64,000 bases of DNA from Marinoscillum sp049115815 (GCA_049115815.1 JAGDZO010000005.1:186001-250000), one strand, 5' to 3'; shown: positions 53,809 to 62,666, counted from the first letter of the stretch. Notes: generated from the sequence alone by a model not told the origin. Numbers and translations are program-made.

Positions 53809-54003
53809 CTATTCCTCGGATCTAATCCCGTCTTTGATTATAATAAAGAATAACAAAACTCCTACTACGAAAATGATACTAAGAACGAACATCTTTAACC
53901 AACCGGGTACATGACCAATTTCGTTGTTAACCAACATTAAGACGATAGCCATCAATGTGATAAAAATGGAAGCGAAGTAAACGACAGTACTTAGAATCTT
54001 CAT
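53809..54003 (-). CDS. Small membrane protein of the kinase operon, 64 aa
   Basis: Two hydrophobic helices (MKILSTVVYFASIFITLMAI, then MFVLSIIFVVGVLLFFIII) with a short polar turn (NNEIGHVPGW) and a charged tail. It is the first gene of the transcript ending in the LytTR regulator, 14 bp from the REC-kinase start. It might be a membrane component or signal input for that kinase; this is only positional inference. Confidence 0.65.
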   Translation of the reverse strand: MKILSTVVYFASIFITLMAIVLMLVNNEIGHVPGWLKMFVLSIIFVVGVLLFFIIIKDGIRSEE

Positions 54004-54347
54004 TTAGGATTAGGTTTTTTGGTTTTTCAAAGAGCACAAAAGTATGAACTCATTTAATATTTGAGTCATACTATTCGTTCAATGGCAAGAATTTATAGTC
54101 TAAAAAATTCCATAACCCGTAATGGTACTATTTCATTCCACCATTTTAAACGCTTCCATAAAACTAAGAAGGCTTAACGAGTTGACACTATTTCTCACGT
54201 CGAATTTGTAATACTTCAGAACAAACAATCAAACCGCTAATCCTCTTCTTAGGATTCGTAAATAGTGCGAACGGTTGGAATTTTGCCATATACGGTCAAC
54301 TCTAATGTCTAAAAATCTTACCTTTAGGTTAAATCAATCTGATCAAA
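54004..54347. other. Divergent intergenic region, mostly featureless
   Basis: The 344 bp between the kinase operon and the DUF5777 gene hold no ORF or RNA gene that I can support. The minus-strand promoter candidate at 54037-54044 lies in it. No clear plus-strand -7 element was found; TACCTTTA near 54318 is a 7-of-8 match. Confidence 0.45.
54037..54044 (-). promoter_or_regulatory. Candidate -7 element of the LytTR operon
   Basis: TACTTTTG on the minus strand matches TAnnTTTG exactly, 34 bp before the ATG at 54003. No good -33 TTG was found at the expected spacing. Confidence 0.4.
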
Positions 54348-55202
54348 ATGAGATTATCAATCTTTACATTGCTTCTAATGGCTAGCTCGAGTCTATTGGC
54401 ACAGACCAATTATGCTTATCAAACCTTCGATGATACGCGAATTGTCAACGGTCACTCGGTGGAGACGAAGCAGGAAGGCATCATGACCTTCATCATATCA
54501 CATCGATTTGGCACGATCAACACAGGCTCATATGCAGTTTGGGGATTGGATAACGCCACCATGCGCATGGGATTGGATTATGGAATAACCAACAATCTGA
54601 TGATAGGAATTGGACGTAGTACATTTGAGAAGACCGCTGACGGTTACGTAAAATACAGAATGCTATCACAATCTACAGGTGATAAAAACATGCCTGTGAC
54701 CGTAACTCTACTCGGTACTACCGCACTCAAAACCCTCAAAAGAACTGACGGAATAGAACTAACTACCGAGCAGAAACTATCTTATACTTCGCAAATTTTG
54801 ATTGCTCGCAAATTTGGAGAGAAGCTGAGCCTACAGTTGATGCCCACATATCTGCATAGAAACCTGGTACAAGACTATGAGCAAAACGACATCATGTCTT
54901 TAGGCTTTGCAGGTCAATACCAATTTTTGAAAAACTGGAGTTTTTCCCTTGAGTACTATGCCACCTCAAGTGCAGATCTGCCAAACGAGACAGCTACCAA
55001 TCCGGGCTATAACCAGTCGTTAGCGGTGGGTTTTCAGATAGACACCAAAGGACATATTTTCCAGCTCCACTTTGGCAACAGTACGGGCATGATTGAGAAG
55101 TTTTTCGTTGCAGAAACTCAGGGGAAATGGGGTACTGGAGATATCCATTTTGGTTTTAATATCACACGAGATTTCAAAGTAAAAGGGAGAAGGGTCAGAT
55201 GA
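54348..55202 (+). CDS. DUF5777 family outer-membrane beta-barrel protein
   Basis: 284-aa exported protein with signal peptide MRLSIFTLLLMASSSLLAQ. TFDDTRIVNGHSVET, FIISHRFGTIN and MRMGLDYGITNNLMIGIGRS are the DUF5777 signature. The remaining strands alternate hydrophobic residues as in beta-barrels. It overlaps the cytochrome c gene by 4 bp (ATGA), so the two are made together; a role in electron-transfer or metal handling at the outer membrane is plausible but not shown. Confidence 0.85.
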   Translation: MRLSIFTLLLMASSSLLAQTNYAYQTFDDTRIVNGHSVETKQEGIMTFIISHRFGTINTGSYAVWGLDNATMRMGLDYGITNNLMIGIGRSTFEKTADGYVKYRMLSQSTGDKNMPVTVTLLGTTALKTLKRTDGIELTTEQKLSYTSQILIARKFGEKLSLQLMPTYLHRNLVQDYEQNDIMSLGFAGQYQFLKNWSFSLEYYATSSADLPNETATNPGYNQSLAVGFQIDTKGHIFQLHFGNSTGMIEKFFVAETQGKWGTGDIHFGFNITRDFKVKGRRVR

Positions 55203-56197
55203 AAAAACTTACAATACTGATAACAGCTCTAATATGCTGTGGAGCGATCTTTTCGACTCATCAAAATGCTAAAGATCCTGAGGCTAATGTAGCAGATCTG
55301 CTGGCAGAGCTTGGAGAAAATCGACCTGACCACTATTTGGAAAATATCACACCAGAAATGATCAAGCGTGGTGAAGACATTATCAAAATAGGCAAAACCA
55401 TAGGACCTGATGGCAAATCTTCGAAGTACGTAAGTAAATACTATACCTGCACAAGCTGTCACAACGTAAGTCGAGAGGATCTAAATCTGAACAAGGTTGA
55501 TCAAGATGAAAGGCTTGACTATGCTATAGCCAATAAACTCCCTTATTTGCAGGGTTCTACCTTTTGGGGAATTGTAAACCGAGAGACATGGTACAATGAT
55601 GACTATGTATTGAAATATGGTGATCTGGTCAGAAAAGCAGAACATAGCTTAAAGGAATCTACACACCTCTGTGCAACTGTATGCGCTCAAGGCCGACCTT
55701 TAGCTGATTGGGAAATGGAAAGTGTATTGGCATACTATTGGTCGCTGCAGATGAAAGTGAAAGATTTGGGATTTTCTGATAGCGAGCTCTCAAGTATAGA
55801 AAATTCGAAAATGACCAATGAAGCCAAAATAGCTCTGATCAAATCAAAATACCTACAAAAGTCTCCGGCCACATTCGCAGAAGAGCCAGAAGATAAAAAG
55901 AAAGGTTACGCTCATGAGGGCAACCCAGAGTTGGGAAAAGCTATTTACGAATTGGGATGCCAACATTGCCACCGCCCCAATGGTGAAAGCGATGTGGTAT
56001 TCGAAAACAATGATCTTACGTACAAATGGCTGGTGAAACACATTCCAGACAATTCTGATTTATCAATCTATCATATCATTCGTAAAGGAACGTACGCTGA
56101 GTACGGTCACAAGGAGTACATGCCTCATTATACCTTGGAGAAGATGTCTCACCAACAAGTAGAGCACTTACGCGCTTTTCTTGAGAACCCGTTCTGA
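55199..56197 (+). CDS. Diheme c-type cytochrome
   Basis: 332-aa periplasmic protein with a signal peptide (LTILITALICCGAIFS). Two heme-binding CxxCH motifs are present: CTSCH (84-88) and CQHCH (254-258). The first domain is about 30-190, the second about 235-332, with Met residues late in each domain as possible sixth ligands. It is coupled to the DUF5777 gene by ATGA overlap. Electron partner is not known. It is convergent with the DUF2141 gene (1 bp gap). Confidence 0.9.
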   Translation: MKKLTILITALICCGAIFSTHQNAKDPEANVADLLAELGENRPDHYLENITPEMIKRGEDIIKIGKTIGPDGKSSKYVSKYYTCTSCHNVSREDLNLNKVDQDERLDYAIANKLPYLQGSTFWGIVNRETWYNDDYVLKYGDLVRKAEHSLKESTHLCATVCAQGRPLADWEMESVLAYYWSLQMKVKDLGFSDSELSSIENSKMTNEAKIALIKSKYLQKSPATFAEEPEDKKKGYAHEGNPELGKAIYELGCQHCHRPNGESDVVFENNDLTYKWLVKHIPDNSDLSIYHIIRKGTYAEYGHKEYMPHYTLEKMSHQQVEHLRAFLENPF

Positions 56198-56198
56198 C

Positions 56199-56621
56199 TT
56201 ATCTCAAATGGATTGATATCGCTTCGGTAATATTTGTGTCAAAGCTTGCCTCCAGAAATGTTGGAGGCCCGAACATACCCATAGCATTGTTGGAGAACCC
56301 GTATGGTTCATTTGGAATACCAAATAGCCCTTTGTCCAATTTGCCATTGTTATTCACATCGTGATAGACAGCTGCGGCATAAGTTCCTCTTGGACAATCA
56401 GTCAACGCAAATGTCAGGGTTTCCTTCTTCGTCACAGGGATCACTGCTGAACAAGCTAATTTGACATCATCCAAAAACTCATCTTCATTCGCATAAAATG
56501 CAATACGCATTACGCCATGGCCCTCCACTATACCGGAAATAGTGATGTTGGTCGATGATGCGTCTAAAGACGATAACGAAAGAATAAAATACAATAATAT
56601 CATACAAAAAAGCCTGTTCAT
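56199..56621 (-). CDS. DUF2141 domain protein
   Basis: 140-aa exported protein with signal peptide ending near DASST. GVMRIAFYANEDEFLDD, then CPRGTYAAAVYHDVNNNGKLDKGLFGIPNEPYGFSNNA is the complete DUF2141 signature, with an Asp/Asn-rich loop that could bind calcium. I chose the ATG at 56621 (a GTG at 56627 also exists). The first codons lie inside the hairpin terminator that follows the desaturase gene, so its expression probably depends on read-through or an internal promoter. Function unknown. Confidence 0.88.
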   Translation of the reverse strand: MNRLFCMILLYFILSLSSLDASSTNITISGIVEGHGVMRIAFYANEDEFLDDVKLACSAVIPVTKKETLTFALTDCPRGTYAAAVYHDVNNNGKLDKGLFGIPNEPYGFSNNAMGMFGPPTFLEASFDTNITEAISIHLR

Positions 56622-56639
56622 TATCACTAACGAACAGGC
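56605..56639 (-). terminator. Terminator of the desaturase gene, overlapping the DUF2141 start
   Basis: GCCTGTTC (56639-56632) and GAACAGGC (56619-56612) form an 8-bp stem on the minus strand, followed by seven T (56611-56605). The downstream ATG of the DUF2141 gene is at 56621, inside the loop/stem, so the RNA hairpin covers that start. Confidence 0.75.
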
Positions 56640-56665
56640 CCTGAAAAGTTTTATGAATTGCTGTC

Positions 56666-57445
56666 TTAAGCCGCTACTTTTTTCTGCGCTTTTCTATCCA
56701 TGGTCACAGACTTTTGCTTAGCCATTTTGATCACACCAAAAAAGTTCAATACTTTGATTACTTGATAAGTAGGATCGATTTCATGCCATCTAACACCACC
56801 GAAGTTTGGTCTATTGCCATGCTTATGATGATTGTTATGATAGCTTTCGCCCATCATTAGGAAATCAAAAGGAAGGAAATTTCTTGAAGTATCCTTCACT
56901 TCAAAGTTTCTGTATCCGTAGATGTGAGCGAACCAATTAATTATAGCTCCATGAATCGGACTCATCAACCATTGCAGTGGCAACAACGCCCACAACCACA
57001 AAGCATCTGCATACATCCAGTAAACGGCGAAGTAAGAAGCTCCCCAGAATAATCTAGATACCCAAGAACGAGCAAACTTGTCGAATGATGTCCACTTAGG
57101 CACCCCTTCAGTAAATCGCTCATCCACCGCTACTTTTTCTGCTGTGATATCAGAGTAAATCGTTTTGGTCTTCCACATCATTTTGAAAAGACTCTCGTCG
57201 TACTTTGGAGAATGTGGATCGTTTTCTGTATCAGCAAATGCGTGGTGCATTCTGTGCATGACACCATATCCGTAAGCACTTAAATAATTTGACCCTTGGA
57301 ATATCCAGGTTAAAACGAAGAATACCTTTTCCATGAAAGGGCTCATAGTAAATGCCCTATGTGCAGCATATCTATGAAGAAAGAAAGTCTGAAAGAATAG
57401 CGACAAGTACCAATGCGCTATAAAGAATGAAATAATAATGGCCAT
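56666..57445 (-). CDS. Acyl-CoA / fatty acid desaturase
   Basis: 259-aa membrane di-iron desaturase that introduces a double bond (probably delta-9) into fatty acyl chains for membrane fluidity. Three histidine boxes are present: HRYAAHR (near 24), HRMHH (near 64) and HNNHH (near 204), with hydrophobic helices between. It lies behind an ECF sigma gene on the same strand, 109 bp away, and has a 7-bp hairpin in its leader (57469-57487: AAGGGAG / CTCCCTT). Confidence 0.93.
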   Translation of the reverse strand: MAIIISFFIAHWYLSLFFQTFFLHRYAAHRAFTMSPFMEKVFFVLTWIFQGSNYLSAYGYGVMHRMHHAFADTENDPHSPKYDESLFKMMWKTKTIYSDITAEKVAVDERFTEGVPKWTSFDKFARSWVSRLFWGASYFAVYWMYADALWLWALLPLQWLMSPIHGAIINWFAHIYGYRNFEVKDTSRNFLPFDFLMMGESYHNNHHKHGNRPNFGGVRWHEIDPTYQVIKVLNFFGVIKMAKQKSVTMDRKAQKKVAA

Positions 57446-57468
57446 TGAGTTGGTTTAATCTAATTAAC

Positions 57469-57487
57469 AAGGGAGGATTTCTCCCTT
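57469..57487 (-). promoter_or_regulatory. Leader hairpin before the desaturase gene
   Basis: AAGGGAG and CTCCCTT pair around a 5-nt loop on the minus strand, 24 bp before the desaturase ATG. No T tract follows, so it is a leader structure rather than an obvious terminator. Confidence 0.3.
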
Positions 57488-57554
57488 TAGCTAATTGTAA
57501 AGACAAACTCGCGCGTGATCTGTGACAGAAATCAGAAAAAAAATGAAAATATTT

Positions 57555-58157
57555 TTAGGACCGACCTAATTCTTCCTGCTCATCGTTCAAATGATCGATC
57601 AAATCGTCGAAATTTCCATCTGAACAAGCTTTCCTGAAAGCTTCGAAATATTTAGCTGAATCAAATTTTGGAGCAATTCTTTCGGTCTCCTGATTCAGTT
57701 TCTCTTTGGCTCTGCAAACCAGCTGCCTACAGTGATCCTTCTTTTTGTTAAAAATCTGCTGAAGCTCATCGTACTCAAAATCAAAACCTTCACGCATCAA
57801 AAACAAAGCGCGCTCGAGTGGCCCAAGTTTTTTGTGAAGGACTTTCATAGCTGCTTCAAGTTCTACTTTGAAGTCAATATGCGAGAAGTCTATTTTATCA
57901 AATAAATCAGGGAGCTTCACCGACTCTAAGTAATCCTTCTTTTTCTCCTTGAGACTATTAAGATGATTCAAGCAATTGTTGGTCACAGACCGTATGAGAT
58001 ACGCTTTCGTATTGATAATTTTCTCATGATCTATGCTCAGATATTTAACAAAAGTATCCTGAACAAGATCCTCTGCATCATGCATACAGCCCACCATTCG
58101 GAAGGCTATCGACTGCAATAAGGGCTGGTAAAGAGAAATATTAGCTGCTTGTGACAT
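57555..58157 (-). CDS. ECF-type RNA polymerase sigma factor
   Basis: 200-aa sigma factor. Region 2 appears as ISLYQPLLQSIAFRMVGCMHDAEDLVQDTFVKYL and region 4 as LHKKLGPLERALFLMREGFDFEYDELQQIFNKKKDHCRQLVCRAKEKL. The C-terminus (YFEAFRKACSDGNFDDLIDHLNDE) resembles the first helix of the SnoaL-like extension in SigJ/ECF41-type sigma factors, but the rest of that domain is missing. No anti-sigma gene is adjacent. Its target may include the desaturase gene downstream, by proximity only. Confidence 0.9.
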   Translation of the reverse strand: MSQAANISLYQPLLQSIAFRMVGCMHDAEDLVQDTFVKYLSIDHEKIINTKAYLIRSVTNNCLNHLNSLKEKKKDYLESVKLPDLFDKIDFSHIDFKVELEAAMKVLHKKLGPLERALFLMREGFDFEYDELQQIFNKKKDHCRQLVCRAKEKLNQETERIAPKFDSAKYFEAFRKACSDGNFDDLIDHLNDEQEELGRS

Positions 58158-58235
58158 AATTGAAGTTGCAAATCTAAGTCACCAACGATGAAATAAGGCA
58201 TATTCGCATAAAACATCAACTGCTGATTAGATCAA

Positions 58236-58925
58236 GTGTTAGAGATCATCTTTCAAGACGAGAATATAATAGCGATAAACAAGCCTCCCGGCTTGTTGGT
58301 GCATCCATCGCCCATCGCCCGAAATGCTGATGAATTCGCTATGCAAATGCTAAGAGATCAGATAGGCCAGCATGTATATCCAGCGCATCGGCTTGACCGG
58401 AAAACCTCTGGAGTTTTGCTTTTTGGACTCAATAAGGAATCTCACAAATTGCTACAGCAAATTTTCGCGGAGAAACTTATGCAAAAGGTGTACTACGCTA
58501 TTGTGAGAGGATATATAGGTAAATCTGGGGTGATAGATTACGCCTTGAGAAATGAAAGTGGCAAACTCCAAGATGCGGTCACTCAATACGAAAGAATTGC
58601 TACGGCAGAACTTCAAGTACCCTTTGGCAGACACAGCACCTCCAGATATAGCCTAGTAAAACTTATGCCTGAAACCGGAAGAATGCATCAACTACGCAAA
58701 CACATGGCGCATATCAGGCATCCAATCATTGGCGATCGTCCGCATGGATGCAACAAACAAAATAAACTATTCAAAGAAAAATGGGATCTTGAGGAAATGA
58801 TGCTTCATGCTCACCAGTTGAGTTTTAATCACCCATACACCAAAGAGAACCTAGATCTTAGAGCCTCTTTCCCTTCGGAGTTTATCAGGATTGCTAGCGT
58901 AATGAATTTTTCATTAGATGTTTAG
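58236..58925 (+). CDS. truC: tRNA pseudouridine(65) synthase TruC-like
   Basis: 229-aa RluA-family pseudouridine synthase. The catalytic motif is HRLDRKTSGVLLFGL with Asp54. The N-terminus (LEIIFQDENIIAINKPPGLLVHPSP, then QMLRDQIGQHVYPAHRLDR) matches TruC closely in order and wording, so modification of U65 in tRNA is the best reading. RMHQLRKHMAHIRHPIIGD is the conserved C-terminal motif. It begins with GTG at 58236; no in-frame ATG gives a full N-terminus. Confidence 0.88.
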   Translation: MLEIIFQDENIIAINKPPGLLVHPSPIARNADEFAMQMLRDQIGQHVYPAHRLDRKTSGVLLFGLNKESHKLLQQIFAEKLMQKVYYAIVRGYIGKSGVIDYALRNESGKLQDAVTQYERIATAELQVPFGRHSTSRYSLVKLMPETGRMHQLRKHMAHIRHPIIGDRPHGCNKQNKLFKEKWDLEEMMLHAHQLSFNHPYTKENLDLRASFPSEFIRIASVMNFSLDV

Positions 58926-58993
58926 TCTAATTTCTGGCTAATGATAATTGATATTTTGTTAGCATTGTAGCTATCAATAATTACTATGACGTT

Positions 58994-59347
58994 ATGATCA
59001 AGTGCATTTCCATTGATGATGATAAGCTGTTTTTGGTTAACCTCACGATGCAGTTTGAGCAAATAAAAAGCGCAGAGCTTATTGCAACCTTTGATAATCC
59101 CGTTGAGGGGATCATGGCATGTGTCAAATTGAAACCTGATGTACTGCTACTTGACTATGAAATGCCTTACCTAGATGGACTTGACGCAATAGAGGTGATG
59201 GAAGAAAAGCCAAAGATTATCATGATCTCGGCACACATGTCCGGTCCCAAAACCCTAGATCTACCTGTAGATGGGTTTATTTCCAAGCTCAAAATAGAGT
59301 CTCCCTCTCAAATAGAAGCTGTGATCAAAGAGGTGATGAGCAAGTAA
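58994..59347 (+). CDS. Single-domain response regulator
   Basis: 117-aa receiver without an output domain. IDDDK at the start is the acidic pair, the phosphoacceptor is in LLLDYEMPYLDG (about D53), followed by MISAH (Ser/Thr position) and a Lys in FISKLK. It may pass phosphate in a relay or act by protein contacts. No kinase gene is adjacent. Confidence 0.88.
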   Translation: MIKCISIDDDKLFLVNLTMQFEQIKSAELIATFDNPVEGIMACVKLKPDVLLLDYEMPYLDGLDAIEVMEEKPKIIMISAHMSGPKTLDLPVDGFISKLKIESPSQIEAVIKEVMSK

Positions 59348-59392
59348 AAACTAGTATTTCACTTTATTACATCTCGTGTGATTCATCGACCA

Positions 59393-59427
59393 CAAAAAAA
59401 TCCCTCACCAATAGATGATGAGGGATT
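59393..59427 (-). terminator. Terminator of the cystathionine beta-synthase gene
   Basis: AATCCCTCA and TGAGGGATT (59399-59427) form a 9-bp stem followed on the minus strand by TTTTTTTG. It lies in the 144-bp tail-to-tail gap and could also stop the response-regulator transcript. Confidence 0.8.
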
Positions 59428-59491
59428 GCAAGCAAAGAGTTAGTAATTATTTAATACGTTAAAGATAAGCTGCTCTTCGCATAAACCAAAG

Positions 59492-60865
59492 CTATTCGCT
59501 AATAGCCATCAGCAAATCACTTTGCGTAACGATATGAGTTGCGTTCTGAGCATCTCGCACCAACAATGCTTTATTGTCTTTTTGAATGAGTGATGATAGC
59601 ACGTCCAGAGTGTTGTCCATTCCTACAAACTGAAAAGGTGCCTCCATGATGTCTCCAACTGGTTTTGATTTGATATCAGGATTCTCCAAAAGGCTCTTCA
59701 AAACTTTGGTATCATTCAGGCTACCAACAAACTCTTCACCATCGGTAACGGGTATTTGATCTATACCATACTGGTTCATTGTCAATATGGCCTCACCTAC
59801 CGTGAGCGACTTATCGATGGTTTTCAATTTGCCGTCACCTTTTCTGTTTTCCACAATGTCTTTAGCCGTTGCGAATTTCCTAGACTCCAAAAATCCATGA
59901 TCTTTCATCCAGTTGTCGTTGTAGACTTTGCCTAAATATCTCGTGCCATGATCTGGCAATAGTATAACCATCACGTCATCTTCGGTCATATGCTCTTTCG
60001 CAAACTCCAATGCGCCATGCACTGCCGAACCACATGACCAACCACAAAATAGACCTTCTTCTCTTGCTAGTTTTCGTGCCATCACAGCTCCATCCTTATC
60101 GGTCACTTTCACTACATGATCAATCATGTCAAAATTGACATTCTTCGGAAGGATATCTTCCCCAATCCCTTCGGTCAGGTAAGGATAAATCTCATTCTCA
60201 TCAAAAATGCCCGTCTCTTTGTACTTCTTGAATACAGAGCCGTAAGAATCAATGGCCACAGACTGGACAGCAGGATTTTGTTCTTTGAGGTACTGAGAAG
60301 TCCCACATATAGTCCCACCAGTACCCATGCCGGCAGCATAATAGGTAACCTTTCCCTCTGTGTCTTCCCAGATCTCAGGGCCCGTACTCAAGTAGTGAGC
60401 TAGCGTGTTGGCTGGATTATCATATTGATTGGGATAAATAGAATTGGGAATATCTTCGTTGAGCTTTTTCGCTACAGAGTAATATGATCTTGGATCGTCT
60501 GGCGATACATTGGTCGGGCACACAATAACTTCCGCTCCTACCGCTCTCAAGATGTCCATCTTTTCTTGAGATTGTTTATCCGCCAAGGTGAAAATGCATT
60601 TATACCCTTTCGCTTGTGCTACCAAAGCCAAGCCCATCCCAGTATTTCCAGAGGTTCCTTCTATGATTGTTCCACCTGGCTTTAATTCTCCAGATTGTTC
60701 CGCAGCTTCAATCATTTTCAAAGCGATCCTATCCTTTACAGAATTACCCGGATTGAAATATTCTACTTTCACCAGAATGGTCCCTTTGATACCTTTATTG
60801 AGCTTATTAAGCTTAACCAGCGGGGTGTTACCGATTGTATCTATGAGGTTATTATAGTAGCGCAT
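59492..60865 (-). CDS. Cystathionine beta-synthase / cysteine synthase-like
   Basis: 457-aa PLP enzyme condensing serine (or O-acetylserine) with homocysteine or sulfide. PLP lysine K44 lies in NPGNSVKDRIAL; EGTSGNTGMGLAL and GMGTGGTICGTS bind cofactor phosphate and substrate. A pair of CBS domains (about 335-457: ILTMNQYGIDQIPVTDGEEFVGSL and VLSSLIQKDNKALLVRD) gives ligand control. The N-terminal heme-binding region of the vertebrate enzyme is absent. CBS versus cysteine synthase cannot be settled by sequence alone. Confidence 0.92.
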   Translation of the reverse strand: MRYYNNLIDTIGNTPLVKLNKLNKGIKGTILVKVEYFNPGNSVKDRIALKMIEAAEQSGELKPGGTIIEGTSGNTGMGLALVAQAKGYKCIFTLADKQSQEKMDILRAVGAEVIVCPTNVSPDDPRSYYSVAKKLNEDIPNSIYPNQYDNPANTLAHYLSTGPEIWEDTEGKVTYYAAGMGTGGTICGTSQYLKEQNPAVQSVAIDSYGSVFKKYKETGIFDENEIYPYLTEGIGEDILPKNVNFDMIDHVVKVTDKDGAVMARKLAREEGLFCGWSCGSAVHGALEFAKEHMTEDDVMVILLPDHGTRYLGKVYNDNWMKDHGFLESRKFATAKDIVENRKGDGKLKTIDKSLTVGEAILTMNQYGIDQIPVTDGEEFVGSLNDTKVLKSLLENPDIKSKPVGDIMEAPFQFVGMDNTLDVLSSLIQKDNKALLVRDAQNATHIVTQSDLLMAISE

Positions 60866-60888
60866 TCGTCTGTTTTTTGAGTTTTTTA

Positions 60889-60896
60889 CAAATTTA
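60889..60896 (-). promoter_or_regulatory. Candidate -7 element of the cystathionine beta-synthase gene
   Basis: TAAATTTG on the minus strand, an exact TAnnTTTG match, 24 bp before the ATG at 60865. The -33 TTG at the expected distance is not clear. Confidence 0.4.
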
Positions 60897-60988
60897 TGGA
60901 ATATGGTAACGGCGGTGTGATTAATAAGATTCTTTTTGTCGAACTTTCCTGAGAATCTGTCGTTGGCAGATTCATTCTAACCATAAAA

Positions 60989-62536
60989 ATGAAAACAACA
61001 CAACCAATAATAGAAGGAGATGGATTGAATGTCCACTTGAGACATCTCCAGCTTTCTGACTATGATGAGCTTCGTGATATCATGGAGCGTGCCTATCAGG
61101 GCATAGATAATCCTTACTGGGGAGAATCGGATATTCGAAAATTATTGAAGACATTCCCAGAAGGTCAATTGTGCATGGAAGTGAACGGGAAAATGGTAGC
61201 CGCTGCTTTGGCCATTATCGTGGACTACAAGAAGTTTGGAGACAATCATACATATAAGCAGATCATAGGTGATCCACTTTTTAGCACGCACAATCCTAAG
61301 GGTGATGTACTCTACGGAATAGACGTTTTCGTGGACCCTGAAAACCGCGGAATGAGACTCGGAAGAAGGCTATATGATGGCCGGAAGGAGCTTTGCGAAA
61401 ACTTAAACTTAAAGTCTATTATTGCCGGAGGGAGAATCCCCAATTATTCGAAGCATTCAGCAGATCTTACCCCTCGTCAGTACATCGATGAGGTAAAGAC
61501 CAGAACCATCTACGACCCAATCCTCAATTTCCAATTGGGCAATGGATTTCATGTAAAGAAAATTTTGAAAAATTATCTGCCCGGAGATCCTGGATCTGAG
61601 GATTATGCCACACTGCTAGAATGGAATAACATCTATTATCAAGATGAAGAGCATCTCATCAATGCGCCTAGGACTTATGTAAGAATTGGTTTGGTACAAT
61701 GGCAGATGCGCCCATTCAAAGACTTGGCATCTCTTATAGAACAGATGGAATACTTCATCGATGCTTTTGGAGATTACAACTCGGACTTCATCCTTTTCCC
61801 GGAGTTATTCAACGCACCACTGATGGCTGAATTCAATCATTTGGGAGAAGCTGATGCCATTCGTGGATTGGCAAAATACACCAACGCCCTTAGAGAGAAA
61901 TTTACCGAATTTGCGATAGCGTATAATGTGAATATCATCACAGGATCAATGCCTGAAATAGAGGATGACGTCCTCTATAATGTTTCATATCTCTGCCGAA
62001 GAGATGGATCTTGGGACAGTTACAAGAAAATTCATATCACACCTTCAGAGAAAAAATCTTGGGGAATTTCTGGTGGAGACAAGGTGAAAGTATTTGATAC
62101 GGACGCAGGCAAAATAGGTATTACTATTTGCTATGACGTGGAGTTTCCTGAGATTTCAAGACTGTATGCGGAGCAAGGAATGCAGATACTCTTTGTCCCT
62201 TTCCTCACGGATACTCCAAATGGCTACAACCGAGTGAGGTATTGCGCTCAAGCGCGAGCCATAGAGAATGAGTGTTATGTGGCCATAGCTGGATGCGTGG
62301 GCAACCTCCCTAAGGTCAACAACATGGATATCCAATATGCTCAGAGTGCCATATTCACTCCTTCTGATTTTGCATTTCCGACAAACGCCATCAAATCTGA
62401 AGCTACTCCCAATACGGAAATGACAGTGATAGGTGATTTGGATCTTGAACTCCTCAAAGAGCTGCACGAATTTGGAAGTGTGCAAACCATGAAGGATAGA
62501 AGACTCGATCTTTATAAGATCAATCTCAAGAAATAG
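60989..62536 (+). CDS. Fusion of GNAT acetyltransferase and carbon-nitrogen hydrolase
   Basis: 515-aa two-domain enzyme. The N-terminal half (about 1-220) is GNAT-like, with YGIDVFVDPENRGMRLGRRLYDGR as the acetyl-CoA loop. The C-terminal half (about 230-510) is a nitrilase-superfamily amidase with an intact Glu-Lys-Cys triad: E272 (FPELF), K347 (YKKIH) and C381 (ICYDVE). The fusion is a known family in bacteria, but its substrate is not settled. It may act on acylated amino compounds, acetylating and hydrolysing amides. Confidence 0.92.
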   Translation: MKTTQPIIEGDGLNVHLRHLQLSDYDELRDIMERAYQGIDNPYWGESDIRKLLKTFPEGQLCMEVNGKMVAAALAIIVDYKKFGDNHTYKQIIGDPLFSTHNPKGDVLYGIDVFVDPENRGMRLGRRLYDGRKELCENLNLKSIIAGGRIPNYSKHSADLTPRQYIDEVKTRTIYDPILNFQLGNGFHVKKILKNYLPGDPGSEDYATLLEWNNIYYQDEEHLINAPRTYVRIGLVQWQMRPFKDLASLIEQMEYFIDAFGDYNSDFILFPELFNAPLMAEFNHLGEADAIRGLAKYTNALREKFTEFAIAYNVNIITGSMPEIEDDVLYNVSYLCRRDGSWDSYKKIHITPSEKKSWGISGGDKVKVFDTDAGKIGITICYDVEFPEISRLYAEQGMQILFVPFLTDTPNGYNRVRYCAQARAIENECYVAIAGCVGNLPKVNNMDIQYAQSAIFTPSDFAFPTNAIKSEATPNTEMTVIGDLDLELLKELHEFGSVQTMKDRRLDLYKINLKK

Positions 62537-62634
62537 TCGATTAACGCGAGATAAGGCTATTGCGTTTTTGAGTGATTTTAACGACCTTAGTGAATAGATT
62601 GAGTTACGTACATACTTCATCAATCCTCTTCAGA

Positions 62635-62666
62635 TTACGCGCCAGTTTTGGCGCGTAATTTTTTTT
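62635..62666 (+). terminator. Terminator of the GNAT-nitrilase gene
   Basis: TTACGCGCCA (62635-62644) and TGGCGCGTAA (62649-62658) form a perfect 10-bp stem with a GTTT loop followed by eight T. It lies about 100 bp after the stop and just before the LOG-like gene. Confidence 0.9.
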
